From IMG/VR virus record IMGVR_UViG_3300044981_000245, positions 1 to 63,253 of that record: a DNA stretch of 63,253 nt. One strand, 5' to 3'. Under the pieces are notes generated by a model. It ran no database searches. It worked only from the letters and a program-made list of their open reading frames with translations, and was not told the DNA's origin. How positions within the stretch are numbered: position 1 is the first letter of the stretch; each line of letters opens with the position of its first letter. The position numbers and the translations under genes were made by a program. The DNA comes from a virus. Shown piece after piece: positions 15,863 to 24,870 of this stretch.

Positions 15863-18345
15863 TGCCGGCTGCAGCCCTCAAGTCGACGACGCAGACGAAG
15901 TATTACCCCTTCAACGGGGGGTTGGACGTCGTTACGCCTGCGCTTTCCGTCGATCCGGGCTTCGCGCTTGCCATGGTCAACTATGAGCCCTGGTTTAACG
16001 GCGGCTATCGCCGCATAGACGGCTATGAGCGGACCGACGGGCATGCCAAGCCGAGCTTAGGCACGGCGTACGGAGTCGTCATGAGTTCACTCTCGGGCAT
16101 TACCGGAGTGGGCACCTTCACTTCGAGCGGCACGCGTGTCTACCAGCCAGGCACAGGCGTGACGTCGGGCGCTACTGCGATCGTAGTGGCGGCAATCGCC
16201 ACACCGAACAATGCTACCAGCACGCAATATTGGATAGCGCTTACCAACATCGCCGGCACATTTGTGGTCGGTGAGAACATTTACATCGGCACCACGACTT
16301 CGACCGGCGTGATTAGCACGGCGCCTTCGGTGAACTATGCGCCCTCCGGCACCGGCACTGACGGCTATCTCTTTGCGAGCGAGTTCCTCTTCGGCGCGCA
16401 GAATTATTATCGCCAGCAGATCAACCCGGTGCCCGGCACGGGCAACATCTTGGGCGCGTGGCAGCAGGGCACCAACATCTACGCTGTGCGCGGCACGGGC
16501 ACGCCCGGCACGCCGCAGAACCTGTGGCTGCAGTCAGGTACAGGCTGGACGCAAAGCGGCATCACTTACGCCTCCACGCTGTATTATAAGGGTCTGCTTT
16601 CGACCGTGCAGAGCGCGCAGTTCACCGCAACGCTGGATGTGACGGGCATTCTTAACGTCACGGCGGTGAGCGTTGGAACGCTTTATACGGGCGCCACGCT
16701 CGCCGACAACACAGGGCTGGTGCCCATCGGGGCGGTCATCGTCCAGCAGCTTGGAACGGCCACCGGTCAGACGGGGCAATACCAGGTCAGCGTGCTGCCC
16801 TCGGTGCCGGTGGCTTCCGAGACCATGTTCACCGTAAACCCGCCGGCGCAGGTGCCCACCGCGGGACAGGTCGTTGTCGGTGCTAGCAGCCTTACTACCG
16901 CCACGGTGGCCTACGGCATTCCGCAGGACACCACGGTTGGCTACGTGGCGTTCACCAATTACCAAGGCACGGGCTTCACGAGCGGCGAGCAGCTTCAAAC
17001 GCTGCATGGCGGTGTGGGCACGGCGTGGGGCACTGCGGCGGCCAACGGTACGGCCTTCACGCTGCCGAGTTCTGGCACGGCCTTCTACCGTTTCCAGAAC
17101 GCTAATTTCTACGCGACGACCGTGACCTACAACGTCTACGGCGTCAACAACGCAGGACCCGCATTCCAGATCGACCAGACCAATCTCGTAGTGCCGATCC
17201 TGATGCCGTTGAATGTGCTCCCCGGGCAGCCGCCGGCCAATAGCTGGCCTTTCGCGCTCACTGCGTATCAGGGCTTTCTGTTCCTCGCCTTCCCGGGCGG
17301 CATATACCAGCAATCGGTGCAGGGCTCGCCGCTGCAGTTCGATGGCTTCTTGGGCGCCGCCGAGTTCAGCGTCGGAGACGAGATCACTGGCCTCTTCAGC
17401 ATGGTCGGCCCCAACCTCATCATTCCGACCAAACATTCGAGCTTCGCGCTCTCGGGGAATTCAGATGCAAACTTTGTACAGTCCCTCATCGCAGAGAAAG
17501 CCGGCGCGATTAAATTCTCAGGACAGCTACTCGATACCGTGTACGCTATCAACAATCTTGGAATCACATCGCTATCGCGAACGCAGTCCTATGGAAACTT
17601 TGTTGGAGCCACGGTTTCTCAGCTGGTTCAGCCTCTCATTAATGCGCTCCGGCAGAATTTCAACGACTCAACCATAGTCCGGTCGAGCAACGAGGCACGC
17701 TTCTATTTCAATGACGGCAGCGCACTCATCATGTACGTGCCGGGGCTGGGTCAGCAGAACAAAGCTTGGTCGGCTATCGAGAGCGGCACGACTGCGCAGT
17801 TCGGCTATGCCAGCTATCCGGCGCCGATCTTCTGCATCTACAACAGCGAAGATCAGAATAACCTTGAGGTCGGCTATTTCGGCCTTTCCAATGGAGATGG
17901 GTATGTCTACCAAGACCGGTCCGGCACTTCCTTCGACGGTGCTGCCATTACTTCCTACGTACGACTCGCCTTCAATAACGTGGGATCCCCTTCCGCACGG
18001 AAGTACTTCCGCCGGGCGGACTTGGAGCTCAACAGCGCCGCGGCAATCGCCCTTAAGTTTGCCGCTGACCTCAGTTACTCTGCGGACGGCGCCTCCAGCG
18101 GCGTCCAGAATCTTACCGCAAGCAACATTCCAGTCGTCAACGTCTTCGGCGGTGGCGGCTACTGGGATACGGTCAACTGGAATCAATTTGATTGGGACGG
18201 CCAGACTATCAGCACGGCGCGCGCACAGCTGAACGGCACCGGTCTCAACATCAGCTTCCTGATCTTCCATCAGGCTGTGGTCGACCAACCGTTCATTTTG
18301 CAGGGTCTGACGCTCTACTACGACCCGCGAAGGTTGCAACGCTAA
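15862..18345 (+). CDS. Tail hub/nozzle protein (P22 gp10-like)
   Basis: An 827-residue beta-rich protein. The N-terminal FNGGLDVVTPALSV and NGGYRRIDGYER motifs are characteristic of a podoviral tail tube/nozzle family. The middle has a Thr/Gly-rich insertion (residues ~80-330). The second half has alternating beta segments resembling a propeller, with ITSLSR and YFGLSNGDGYVYQD blocks. It follows the adaptor and precedes the fibre gene. It probably closes the portal channel until ejection. Confidence 0.8.
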   Translation: MPAAALKSTTQTKYYPFNGGLDVVTPALSVDPGFALAMVNYEPWFNGGYRRIDGYERTDGHAKPSLGTAYGVVMSSLSGITGVGTFTSSGTRVYQPGTGVTSGATAIVVAAIATPNNATSTQYWIALTNIAGTFVVGENIYIGTTTSTGVISTAPSVNYAPSGTGTDGYLFASEFLFGAQNYYRQQINPVPGTGNILGAWQQGTNIYAVRGTGTPGTPQNLWLQSGTGWTQSGITYASTLYYKGLLSTVQSAQFTATLDVTGILNVTAVSVGTLYTGATLADNTGLVPIGAVIVQQLGTATGQTGQYQVSVLPSVPVASETMFTVNPPAQVPTAGQVVVGASSLTTATVAYGIPQDTTVGYVAFTNYQGTGFTSGEQLQTLHGGVGTAWGTAAANGTAFTLPSSGTAFYRFQNANFYATTVTYNVYGVNNAGPAFQIDQTNLVVPILMPLNVLPGQPPANSWPFALTAYQGFLFLAFPGGIYQQSVQGSPLQFDGFLGAAEFSVGDEITGLFSMVGPNLIIPTKHSSFALSGNSDANFVQSLIAEKAGAIKFSGQLLDTVYAINNLGITSLSRTQSYGNFVGATVSQLVQPLINALRQNFNDSTIVRSSNEARFYFNDGSALIMYVPGLGQQNKAWSAIESGTTAQFGYASYPAPIFCIYNSEDQNNLEVGYFGLSNGDGYVYQDRSGTSFDGAAITSYVRLAFNNVGSPSARKYFRRADLELNSAAAIALKFAADLSYSADGASSGVQNLTASNIPVVNVFGGGGYWDTVNWNQFDWDGQTISTARAQLNGTGLNISFLIFHQAVVDQPFILQGLTLYYDPRRLQR

Positions 18346-20141
18346 TGGCACAACCGCAGTTCTACACATACTCAGGCGCCTTTTTACCCGGCACGCTCGC
18401 TCGAGCAGAGGCCGAGGGCACCGAGTTCACCTCTGTGCAGGTTGGCTTCGCTCGGCTGGCTATTCAAGGTGTCGATAGTGGCGCCGCCAATGCCTACGTC
18501 GTAACGACTTCAGGTGGACAGGACGGCACGTACACTGACGGTATGATCGTCGAATTCAAGGCGGCTAATGCCAGCACATCAAGCTGCACTATTGCCGTCG
18601 ATAGCGGCGCCACCGTGGGCCTTACGAACCCAGCAGGGCAAGCACTGGCGTCGGGCGCCATAGCAGCTGGCACCTGGTATCGGGCCATGTACAACAGCAC
18701 GTACTCTGCATTCACTGTCGTAGCGCCTACTGCGCAGACCGTGACCATTGGCACCATCTCTAGCGCCGCACCGACGCATCTCGTTGGCCTTGTGGCCGCG
18801 GGCGGCGTGGCAACCGCTGCTGCGCCCATTGACGTCACATTCGCAATCGATCAGAGCATCGCCCCGACGTGGACCGGCGCGCATACCTTTGCGAACACAG
18901 TCGCGTTCAATTCGACTGTGACTTTCGCAGGCGGCTTGGCGCTCACGGGTGCCTCTGGACAGTACGCTGCCACGCTGACTGGTAACTCTGCGACGGGGCA
19001 TTCGCTCGGTCTTGAAGTCAATGCGGGTACGAATGCATCAGACATCGCACTTCTTGTAAACAACCAGTCCGGCGCCACGCAATTCTTCCAGATCAACGGC
19101 CAAGGCAGTGTCACCGTCGGCACACCCACGGGGGGTGCGCAAGGCGTCGGTACGATCAACGCCACCGGACTCTTCGTGAATGGGGCTGCGGTCAAAACGA
19201 CCAGTGTTTCCAGCGCCAACCCTTCGGCCAGCGTCGGACTGGCCGCAGTCAATGGCACCGCTGCAACATTCATGACGTCCGACAGCGCGCCTCCTCTGAG
19301 TCAAGCGATTACGCCGACGTGGACAGGCGCGCATACCTTTACGCCAGGCAGCGGTGTAGCGATTACGGTAAACGCGCCAGTCAACACGATCGGCTTGGCG
19401 CTCGTCGGCGGCGCGAACACCGCCAATCACTATCTGATGACGCTGATTACTGGACAAGGCTCGGGCTTCTCCAGCGGACTTTTGATTGAAGCCGGCACCA
19501 CCAGTGCCGACAATGCGATCCTGGTAAATAACGCTGCCAACAATGCCACCCTATTCCAAGTAGAAGGTAATGGCGCCGGACAAGTAGGCCAAAACGGCAG
19601 CGGCCAACCGAACATCCAATGGTTCGTCACCGGGACGGTAGAGGTCCAAGGTGAGTTTGAGGTCAATAACGCCGCCAACAATACTCTGCTGTTTGAGGTG
19701 ACCGGTAACACGACTTCGCCGACGGTCGAAGGATACGGACCGGTGGCCGCCGGTATGGTGGACATGACGCCCGATAAAGGCACGTTCACCATCACGTACA
19801 CTGGTATGAGCACGACCGTTACTGCGACCGCCAAGTGGTCGCGCAACGGCAACCAAGTCCTGCTTATACTGCCGGCAGCTTCCGGCACGAGCAATGCACT
19901 CACTTTTACGGCTACTGGGCTACCCGCGTCCATACAGCCAGCAACCACGCATCAAGCGATTTGTAATGCGCTAAACGCTGGATGCTTTGAAGATAACACC
20001 ACCGGCACGACGGCGTCTATAACGATGACCGCTTCCAGCGGTACGATCACGTTCGGCAAGGGTGGCGTGGGCGGCAACTGGACCAACTCCGGCACCAAGG
20101 GCGTTCTGAACGCTCTTGCAATCGGCTACATATTGAACTGA
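18345..20141 (+). CDS. Tail fibre protein
   Basis: A 598-residue Thr/Ala/Gly-rich fibre. The N-terminal ~170 residues include a Tyr/Gly-rich anchor and a hydrophobic beta domain. Two copies of a PTWTGAHTF motif (near residues 178 and 328) each start a shaft module, and two NNAANN(A/T)LF segments lie further on. The C-terminal ~140 residues carry the GYGP, VDMTPD, GTFT, WSR-GNQV and IQP motifs that also end the fibre at 1946-3250. The start overlaps the hub stop. It is probably the fibre that attaches to the tail hub. Confidence 0.8.
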   Translation: MAQPQFYTYSGAFLPGTLARAEAEGTEFTSVQVGFARLAIQGVDSGAANAYVVTTSGGQDGTYTDGMIVEFKAANASTSSCTIAVDSGATVGLTNPAGQALASGAIAAGTWYRAMYNSTYSAFTVVAPTAQTVTIGTISSAAPTHLVGLVAAGGVATAAAPIDVTFAIDQSIAPTWTGAHTFANTVAFNSTVTFAGGLALTGASGQYAATLTGNSATGHSLGLEVNAGTNASDIALLVNNQSGATQFFQINGQGSVTVGTPTGGAQGVGTINATGLFVNGAAVKTTSVSSANPSASVGLAAVNGTAATFMTSDSAPPLSQAITPTWTGAHTFTPGSGVAITVNAPVNTIGLALVGGANTANHYLMTLITGQGSGFSSGLLIEAGTTSADNAILVNNAANNATLFQVEGNGAGQVGQNGSGQPNIQWFVTGTVEVQGEFEVNNAANNTLLFEVTGNTTSPTVEGYGPVAAGMVDMTPDKGTFTITYTGMSTTVTATAKWSRNGNQVLLILPAASGTSNALTFTATGLPASIQPATTHQAICNALNAGCFEDNTTGTTASITMTASSGTITFGKGGVGGNWTNSGTKGVLNALAIGYILN

Positions 20142-20152
20142 GGATGTAACAA

Positions 20153-21184
20153 ATGGGCGCACTCGCAACGGGAGCTTCACTCACCACCAACAGTCCGACG
20201 TCGACTCCGGCGCCGCGGCCGACTGCGCCCACCACAACGCCGACGTCGCCGTCGACCACGCCAACGGGATCTATGGGCACGGGCGCGACTCCGGCGTTAT
20301 CCAGCTACAATCCGCCAAGCACCACGGCAGGCACTTTCGCCGCGTCCAATACTGGCACCGCCTCAAGCATTGGCACGACCCCGCAGGCGAGCGCCAGCAC
20401 CGTCGCCCCGCTCGCCGGGATCAACTCCGCCGGCACGATAAACCCGAATGACGCTACGAACTCAGCGTCTCAGCTGGACGCGATTACCGCGGCCAACAGT
20501 CCTTATATCCAGCAGGCCACGCAACAGGGATACCTCTCCGCGGCTGCCCGCGGACTGGGAAACTCGAGCGCCGCATCCGGCGCCTCAGAAGCGGCCGCCG
20601 TACAGGCGGCAGCCCCTCTTGCCGAGCAGAACGCCGGCGAAGCCACGGCCGGCCAAGAGCAGAATAGCCAGCTGCAGACACAGGCGAATGAGTTCAACGC
20701 GAGCCAGCAGAATGCCAACCAGCAGCTGCAGGCACAGCTAGGTACGCAGCAGACTCAGTTCAACGCGAGCCAGACGCAGGCCGCGGCGGCCGCCAATACG
20801 CAGGCGCAGAACGCCATGACGGCCCAGACGCAGTCTCTGATTGCACAGATTAACCAAACCGGGCTGCAGGGTGTAAACTCTGAAGCCTTGGCCGGCATCC
20901 AGGGCAAGTGGAATGCGCTGATCAGCTCAAATAGCGCAGCTTCGTCGTTGGTGAACAGCATGCTCAATGGCGTGTCGACCATCATGAATAACCAGAACAT
21001 CGCTCCGGGCAAAGCCGGCGACATGATCAACGCAGAGGTTAACTTGGTCGACCAGTCCCTGACCGTCATGAACGCGATCCAAGGCGGTAATGCGGCGCCG
21101 CCGATCGCGGCGACCGGCGCCGGGCTTGCGACGGGCAGCGTAACGCCGACTTTGAATCCGCCTAAGACCGGAGCGCCGTCTTGA
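20153..21184 (+). CDS. Ejection/internal virion protein, Gln/Ala-rich
   Basis: A 343-residue protein. The first ~100 residues are Thr/Pro/Ser-rich and disordered. Residues ~110-230 form a long Gln/Ala/Asn-rich helical (coiled-coil-like) region including an IQQATQQGYLSAAARGLGNS segment. The remainder is amphipathic. Such composition is typical of internal virion proteins ejected with DNA by podoviruses. Its position after the fibre and before other helical proteins supports this. Confidence 0.65.
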   Translation: MGALATGASLTTNSPTSTPAPRPTAPTTTPTSPSTTPTGSMGTGATPALSSYNPPSTTAGTFAASNTGTASSIGTTPQASASTVAPLAGINSAGTINPNDATNSASQLDAITAANSPYIQQATQQGYLSAAARGLGNSSAASGASEAAAVQAAAPLAEQNAGEATAGQEQNSQLQTQANEFNASQQNANQQLQAQLGTQQTQFNASQTQAAAAANTQAQNAMTAQTQSLIAQINQTGLQGVNSEALAGIQGKWNALISSNSAASSLVNSMLNGVSTIMNNQNIAPGKAGDMINAEVNLVDQSLTVMNAIQGGNAAPPIAATGAGLATGSVTPTLNPPKTGAPS

Positions 21185-21645
21185 TCATAAGAGTACCCGA
21201 CGTTGCAGATGCGGGACTCCTGAGTGCGAAGGCTCAGACATACGCTGCAACGATGTACCCGGAGCTGATTCCGGACATCGAGAAGATTCACTGGCTAGTG
21301 CGTGACTGCACGCATCAGCCGAACGTCCATTACTCTAGGGTGGTGGGCAAACCGGGGGAGCCGACTGCGGCAATCCTGACGCGCACAGAGAACAACCTGT
21401 GGGCAATGAAGAAGCACGCCTCTGTGGTGCTATGGTATTCGGAAATACCCGGAGCCGGCGCGGCGCTGCTGCGCGGCTTTCGGAACTGGGTGAAGACGCA
21501 GAAGCACGTCGTAATGGCAGGCTTCAATGCGGATTGGGTGATGGCGGATGCGCGACCGTTGCTGCTGGCGCATCGCATCGGATTTACGAAACGAGGGGAA
21601 GGCATGTACGTCTTCCACCGCGGGGGAAGCAAATGGCAGGCTTAG
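21181..21645 (+). CDS. GNAT-like acetyltransferase-fold protein
   Basis: A 154-residue protein with a TTG start overlapping the previous stop. The order of elements (helix, helix, then beta strands with AAILTRTENNLWAMKK, a central helix with GAGAALLRGFRNWVK, and a final GFTKRGEGMYVFHR strand) fits a GNAT N-acetyltransferase fold. The usual acetyl-CoA loop (Q/RxxGxG/A) is only partly visible. GNAT-like proteins are found in several phage ejection operons with no proven substrate. Overlaps the next gene by 13 bases. Confidence 0.6.
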   Translation: MIIRVPDVADAGLLSAKAQTYAATMYPELIPDIEKIHWLVRDCTHQPNVHYSRVVGKPGEPTAAILTRTENNLWAMKKHASVVLWYSEIPGAGAALLRGFRNWVKTQKHVVMAGFNADWVMADARPLLLAHRIGFTKRGEGMYVFHRGGSKWQA

Positions 21646-22826
21646 GTGGTTTACTCAGCATCGCGATCGGCGTCGTCGGCATCGCCACGGGAGGCCTTGG
21701 CCTTCTCGCTGGCGGCCTTCTGATCGCAGGAGGTCTCGCAGCGAGCGGCCTCATCGGCGGCTCGGTCGGCAAGTTCATGAACTCCGGATGGGGGCAAGGA
21801 CTCATGGCGGCCGCATCTCTCGGGAGCGCAGGCATTGCTATGTATGGCTCGAGTGCTCTCGCCGCGGAATCTACCGAAGGCGTGTCGGCGCTGGATGCGT
21901 CGAACGCAGCCACCGCGGCCGGCAACACGGCCGCCATCGGCGCGTCCAATGACGCTTCTCTTGCCGCCAGCAATGCCATTCAGAGCAGCCTCGGCGACGA
22001 CGCAGCTATAGCCACATCCAGCGACTTCAGCGGCGCGGCCGGCACGGGCTCAAGCGCCGCGTCCATCGCGCAAGCCAACCCGGCCTTATCCGAGGCGATC
22101 TCCGGTACCAACGGCCAGACGCTGGTGACGGCCAACGCCAATACCCCGCTGGCTCAGAACGCCGGCGCGGCACAGGCTTCGGCCCAGCAGACTCAGGCAA
22201 CAGAGGCAGCGGCAGGCGGTGCTACTCCTACCGGTACGGGGCCTACCGCGGGCAAAGCAGCCCCCTTCGACAGCGCCAATGCACCCACAGGTGCGGCGGC
22301 TCCGACAGCAAGCGAGCAGGGACCTCCGGCGCCAGACACCGCAACGTCGACCACTTCAGCGTATGACCAAGATCAGGCGATCAATGGTTCGGGAGACAGC
22401 AGCAGCGGGGGATATCTGAAAACCGCGCTGCAGGATCCAAAGGTTCAGGCCGCGGCGGTGCAGGGCGGCTTGGGTCTCATCGGCGGATTGGGTTCAGGCA
22501 TGATGCAGCAGTCGGCGATGCAGAAGCAGATCGCGGCCCAGCAGTGGGGTAACGCGCAGTGGCAGCAGCCGAATCAAGTAGCAGGCTTTGAGGCCGCGGC
22601 AGCACAGCCCATTACCGTGCCGTCGGGCTACCTGCAGCGCGCGCAGCAGATCCGCGGTATGATGGCTGGTGGCGTACCGACGCCGGGTGGTGCCGGACCG
22701 GTACCGACAAGCAGCGCCATGGCGCCTCCAGGTGTCGGTGGCCCAGTTCCAATGTCAGCAATGGGCGCCCCGGGCGGCGCAATGGCGGCGCCTACGCCGC
22801 AAAATCCTCGCGGCGGAGTTATTTAA
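21633..22826 (+). CDS. Ejection/internal virion protein with N-terminal hydrophobic region
   Basis: A 397-residue Ala/Gly/Gln-rich protein starting at the ATG at 21633. Residues 1-50 are strongly hydrophobic and Gly-rich (membrane-active or packing helix). The centre is Ala/Ser/Thr-rich and low-complexity. The C-terminus is Met/Gln/Pro-rich with helical Met-Gln-Gln repeats. A protein that crosses the cell envelope during DNA ejection fits, but this is inference from composition and place. Confidence 0.6.
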   Translation: MAGLGGLLSIAIGVVGIATGGLGLLAGGLLIAGGLAASGLIGGSVGKFMNSGWGQGLMAAASLGSAGIAMYGSSALAAESTEGVSALDASNAATAAGNTAAIGASNDASLAASNAIQSSLGDDAAIATSSDFSGAAGTGSSAASIAQANPALSEAISGTNGQTLVTANANTPLAQNAGAAQASAQQTQATEAAAGGATPTGTGPTAGKAAPFDSANAPTGAAAPTASEQGPPAPDTATSTTSAYDQDQAINGSGDSSSGGYLKTALQDPKVQAAAVQGGLGLIGGLGSGMMQQSAMQKQIAAQQWGNAQWQQPNQVAGFEAAAAQPITVPSGYLQRAQQIRGMMAGGVPTPGGAGPVPTSSAMAPPGVGGPVPMSAMGAPGGAMAAPTPQNPRGGVI

Positions 22827-23927
22827 ATGGCAATGCTCGCAAAAGGCAAAGAAGCGTCCGAGAAAAAGGACGAGAAGAAAAAGCACAAGCATCCGGCTGC
22901 AAAGCAGGAGGCTCCGCCGTCACAGGCTCCCGAAGAAGGCGGCGATGCCGATGCCGATGACCAAGAGGATGGCGCTCAAGAACAGTCCGGTGGCGATGCT
23001 GGCAATAGCACGAGCGAATCTGAGGACGCCCAAGGTCAGCCCGACGGGGATGACGATAACGAACAGCAGGGTGGAAGCGATCAGCAGCAGGATGGCGGCG
23101 GTAGTCAAGGTGGTCAAGGTGCAACTCCTGTTCCAAACCCGCAAGCTCCGGGTGCGGGAGACGATACCTCAGGTGGCGCTGATACGCCAACTGGCGAGGG
23201 CGACACTGGCGGCGGGGAAGCCCCGGCCGGCGAAGCGGGAAACACGCCGGAAGAGTCCACCAACATGGCGCAGCAGGTGCCCATGTCACCGGGGCTCAAG
23301 GATGAATACGACCGAGCCAATACCATGCTCATGCAGGAACTCTACGGGTCTCCGGATGACGCTGCGGCGAAGGGCATAGTGGGCGGCCTTCAGCCAGATG
23401 GCCCGATGAAAATCCGTAGCGCTGTCCATCTGTCGCTCGTTGTAACGACGGAGATCATCAAGAAGCTTGGTGCTAAAGACTTCCCGGCGCAGCTTGTCCT
23501 GCCGTTCTCGAAGGATGTCGTCAGTCATGTGATGGACCTCGGCCAGCAGGTGAAGCAGATACAGTACTCCGAGCAGGAGTCTGTGGCAATCTTAGGTGCG
23601 CTGTACGAAGGCATCATGCGTATCTTCGGCGTGAACCACGGACAGGCCAAGAAGGCAGGCTCGCTCTTCGGTAAGAAGGCGCTGATGGGCCACGCCGCCA
23701 AGCACAAAGCGGCACTCGCGTTTGCGAAGCCCGGTATTGACGCGCTGAACAATGCAGGCGGCCCAACGCAGGGCGCGCCGCAGGAAGCAGGTCCGCAGAC
23801 CGGGGTGGCGCCAGGGTCACAGGCAGCGCCGACGTCTGGCGCGCCGCCGCAGCCACCGCCGCCTCAAGGTGGGCCGTTGGCGCAGGCCGCGGCGGCATCG
23901 CCAGCGGCACAAGGGGAGGGTAGTTAA
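22827..23927 (+). CDS. Structural protein with acidic low-complexity N-terminus
   Basis: A 366-residue protein starting directly after the previous stop. The first ~20 residues are Lys-rich; residues ~35-150 are a low-complexity Asp/Glu/Gly/Gln region. The middle third (about residues 150-290) is a folded helical domain containing KIRSAVHLSLVVTTEIIKKLG. The C-terminus is Pro/Gln/Gly-rich. It is probably another internal virion protein; no family was recognised. Confidence 0.6.
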   Translation: MAMLAKGKEASEKKDEKKKHKHPAAKQEAPPSQAPEEGGDADADDQEDGAQEQSGGDAGNSTSESEDAQGQPDGDDDNEQQGGSDQQQDGGGSQGGQGATPVPNPQAPGAGDDTSGGADTPTGEGDTGGGEAPAGEAGNTPEESTNMAQQVPMSPGLKDEYDRANTMLMQELYGSPDDAAAKGIVGGLQPDGPMKIRSAVHLSLVVTTEIIKKLGAKDFPAQLVLPFSKDVVSHVMDLGQQVKQIQYSEQESVAILGALYEGIMRIFGVNHGQAKKAGSLFGKKALMGHAAKHKAALAFAKPGIDALNNAGGPTQGAPQEAGPQTGVAPGSQAAPTSGAPPQPPPPQGGPLAQAAAASPAAQGEGS

Positions 23928-24830
23928 ATGGGCATGATTCTAGGAGCCGCCCTCGCAGGCGGCGCAGGCGGCGCAGAAAAAGCGGTTGAGCAGAGTATCG
24001 CACAGCAGCGGCAGGAAACCATAATGCGCTTGCGCGAGGACTATGAATCTCAGCGGCAAGGCACGCAGATTGCAGCAGGCAAAGAGCAACAGGAACGCGG
24101 TTTCGCCCAGCAGAAAGAAATGCACGGCGTCGAGCACGAGGAAGCGGTTGCCGCAGCCGGTGCTCGCATGGGCTTCGAAGAGAAACAGGCGAAAGCAAAA
24201 GAAGCCGCCGCACAAACGCGCACCGAGACCACCGCCAAGGGCCGTATCGCGGTTGCGAATATCAACAAAGAAGGCCGCCTCGGCGCAGCCGCTGCAACGC
24301 ACGGACCGCAGCCTCTCCTGAAGCACGCCGGAGATTATACTGTGGGTGGCGGCATCGACCCTGTGACGAAGCAGCCGACGCCGCAGACCAAGATTCCGAT
24401 CTATCAACATCAGGATGGCCGCGTATTCGTTTCGGTGGGTAATAGGTTCATGCCTTTTGACTCAAGCAAAGGAATCCCAGATCCCAAAAGCGTGGGTCGT
24501 GGCAATGCGAAAGCCGAGAGCGACCTTATGAACGATCCAATGGGCATGACTCCGGACGGCAAGTCGACCAAGTTCGATGCGTTCTTGGGCGCATATGGCT
24601 ACGTTCCGAATGGGTATTTCGCGGCGCAGCAGCGGGCGCAGCAACAGCCGACTAAACCGGGTGGCGGTCCGTTGGGTGCGCACGCCCCGGCAGGCGCCGC
24701 TTGGCAGCCGGCTCCGAGCGCCAACGAAGCGTACACCGACAATGAGGTTGAGGACGCGCGCATGGACACGGAAGATGCGGAAGCCCAAGGCGGCGAAGCA
24801 GAACAAGATACGGCACCGGCAAAGGACTAA
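23928..24830 (+). CDS. Internal virion protein, helical
   Basis: A 300-residue protein starting directly after the previous stop. A short Gly/Ala hydrophobic start (residues 3-17) leads into a long charged coiled-coil helix rich in Gln, Glu and Arg (to ~110), a small beta region with IPIYQHQDGRVFVSVGN, and an acidic C-terminal tail. Position before the giant ejection protein suggests a partner role. Confidence 0.6.
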   Translation: MGMILGAALAGGAGGAEKAVEQSIAQQRQETIMRLREDYESQRQGTQIAAGKEQQERGFAQQKEMHGVEHEEAVAAAGARMGFEEKQAKAKEAAAQTRTETTAKGRIAVANINKEGRLGAAAATHGPQPLLKHAGDYTVGGGIDPVTKQPTPQTKIPIYQHQDGRVFVSVGNRFMPFDSSKGIPDPKSVGRGNAKAESDLMNDPMGMTPDGKSTKFDAFLGAYGYVPNGYFAAQQRAQQQPTKPGGGPLGAHAPAGAAWQPAPSANEAYTDNEVEDARMDTEDAEAQGGEAEQDTAPAKD

Positions 24831-24870
24831 CTGACGCGGGGGTTCCTTACGGTCCTCCCTGGAGAGACGA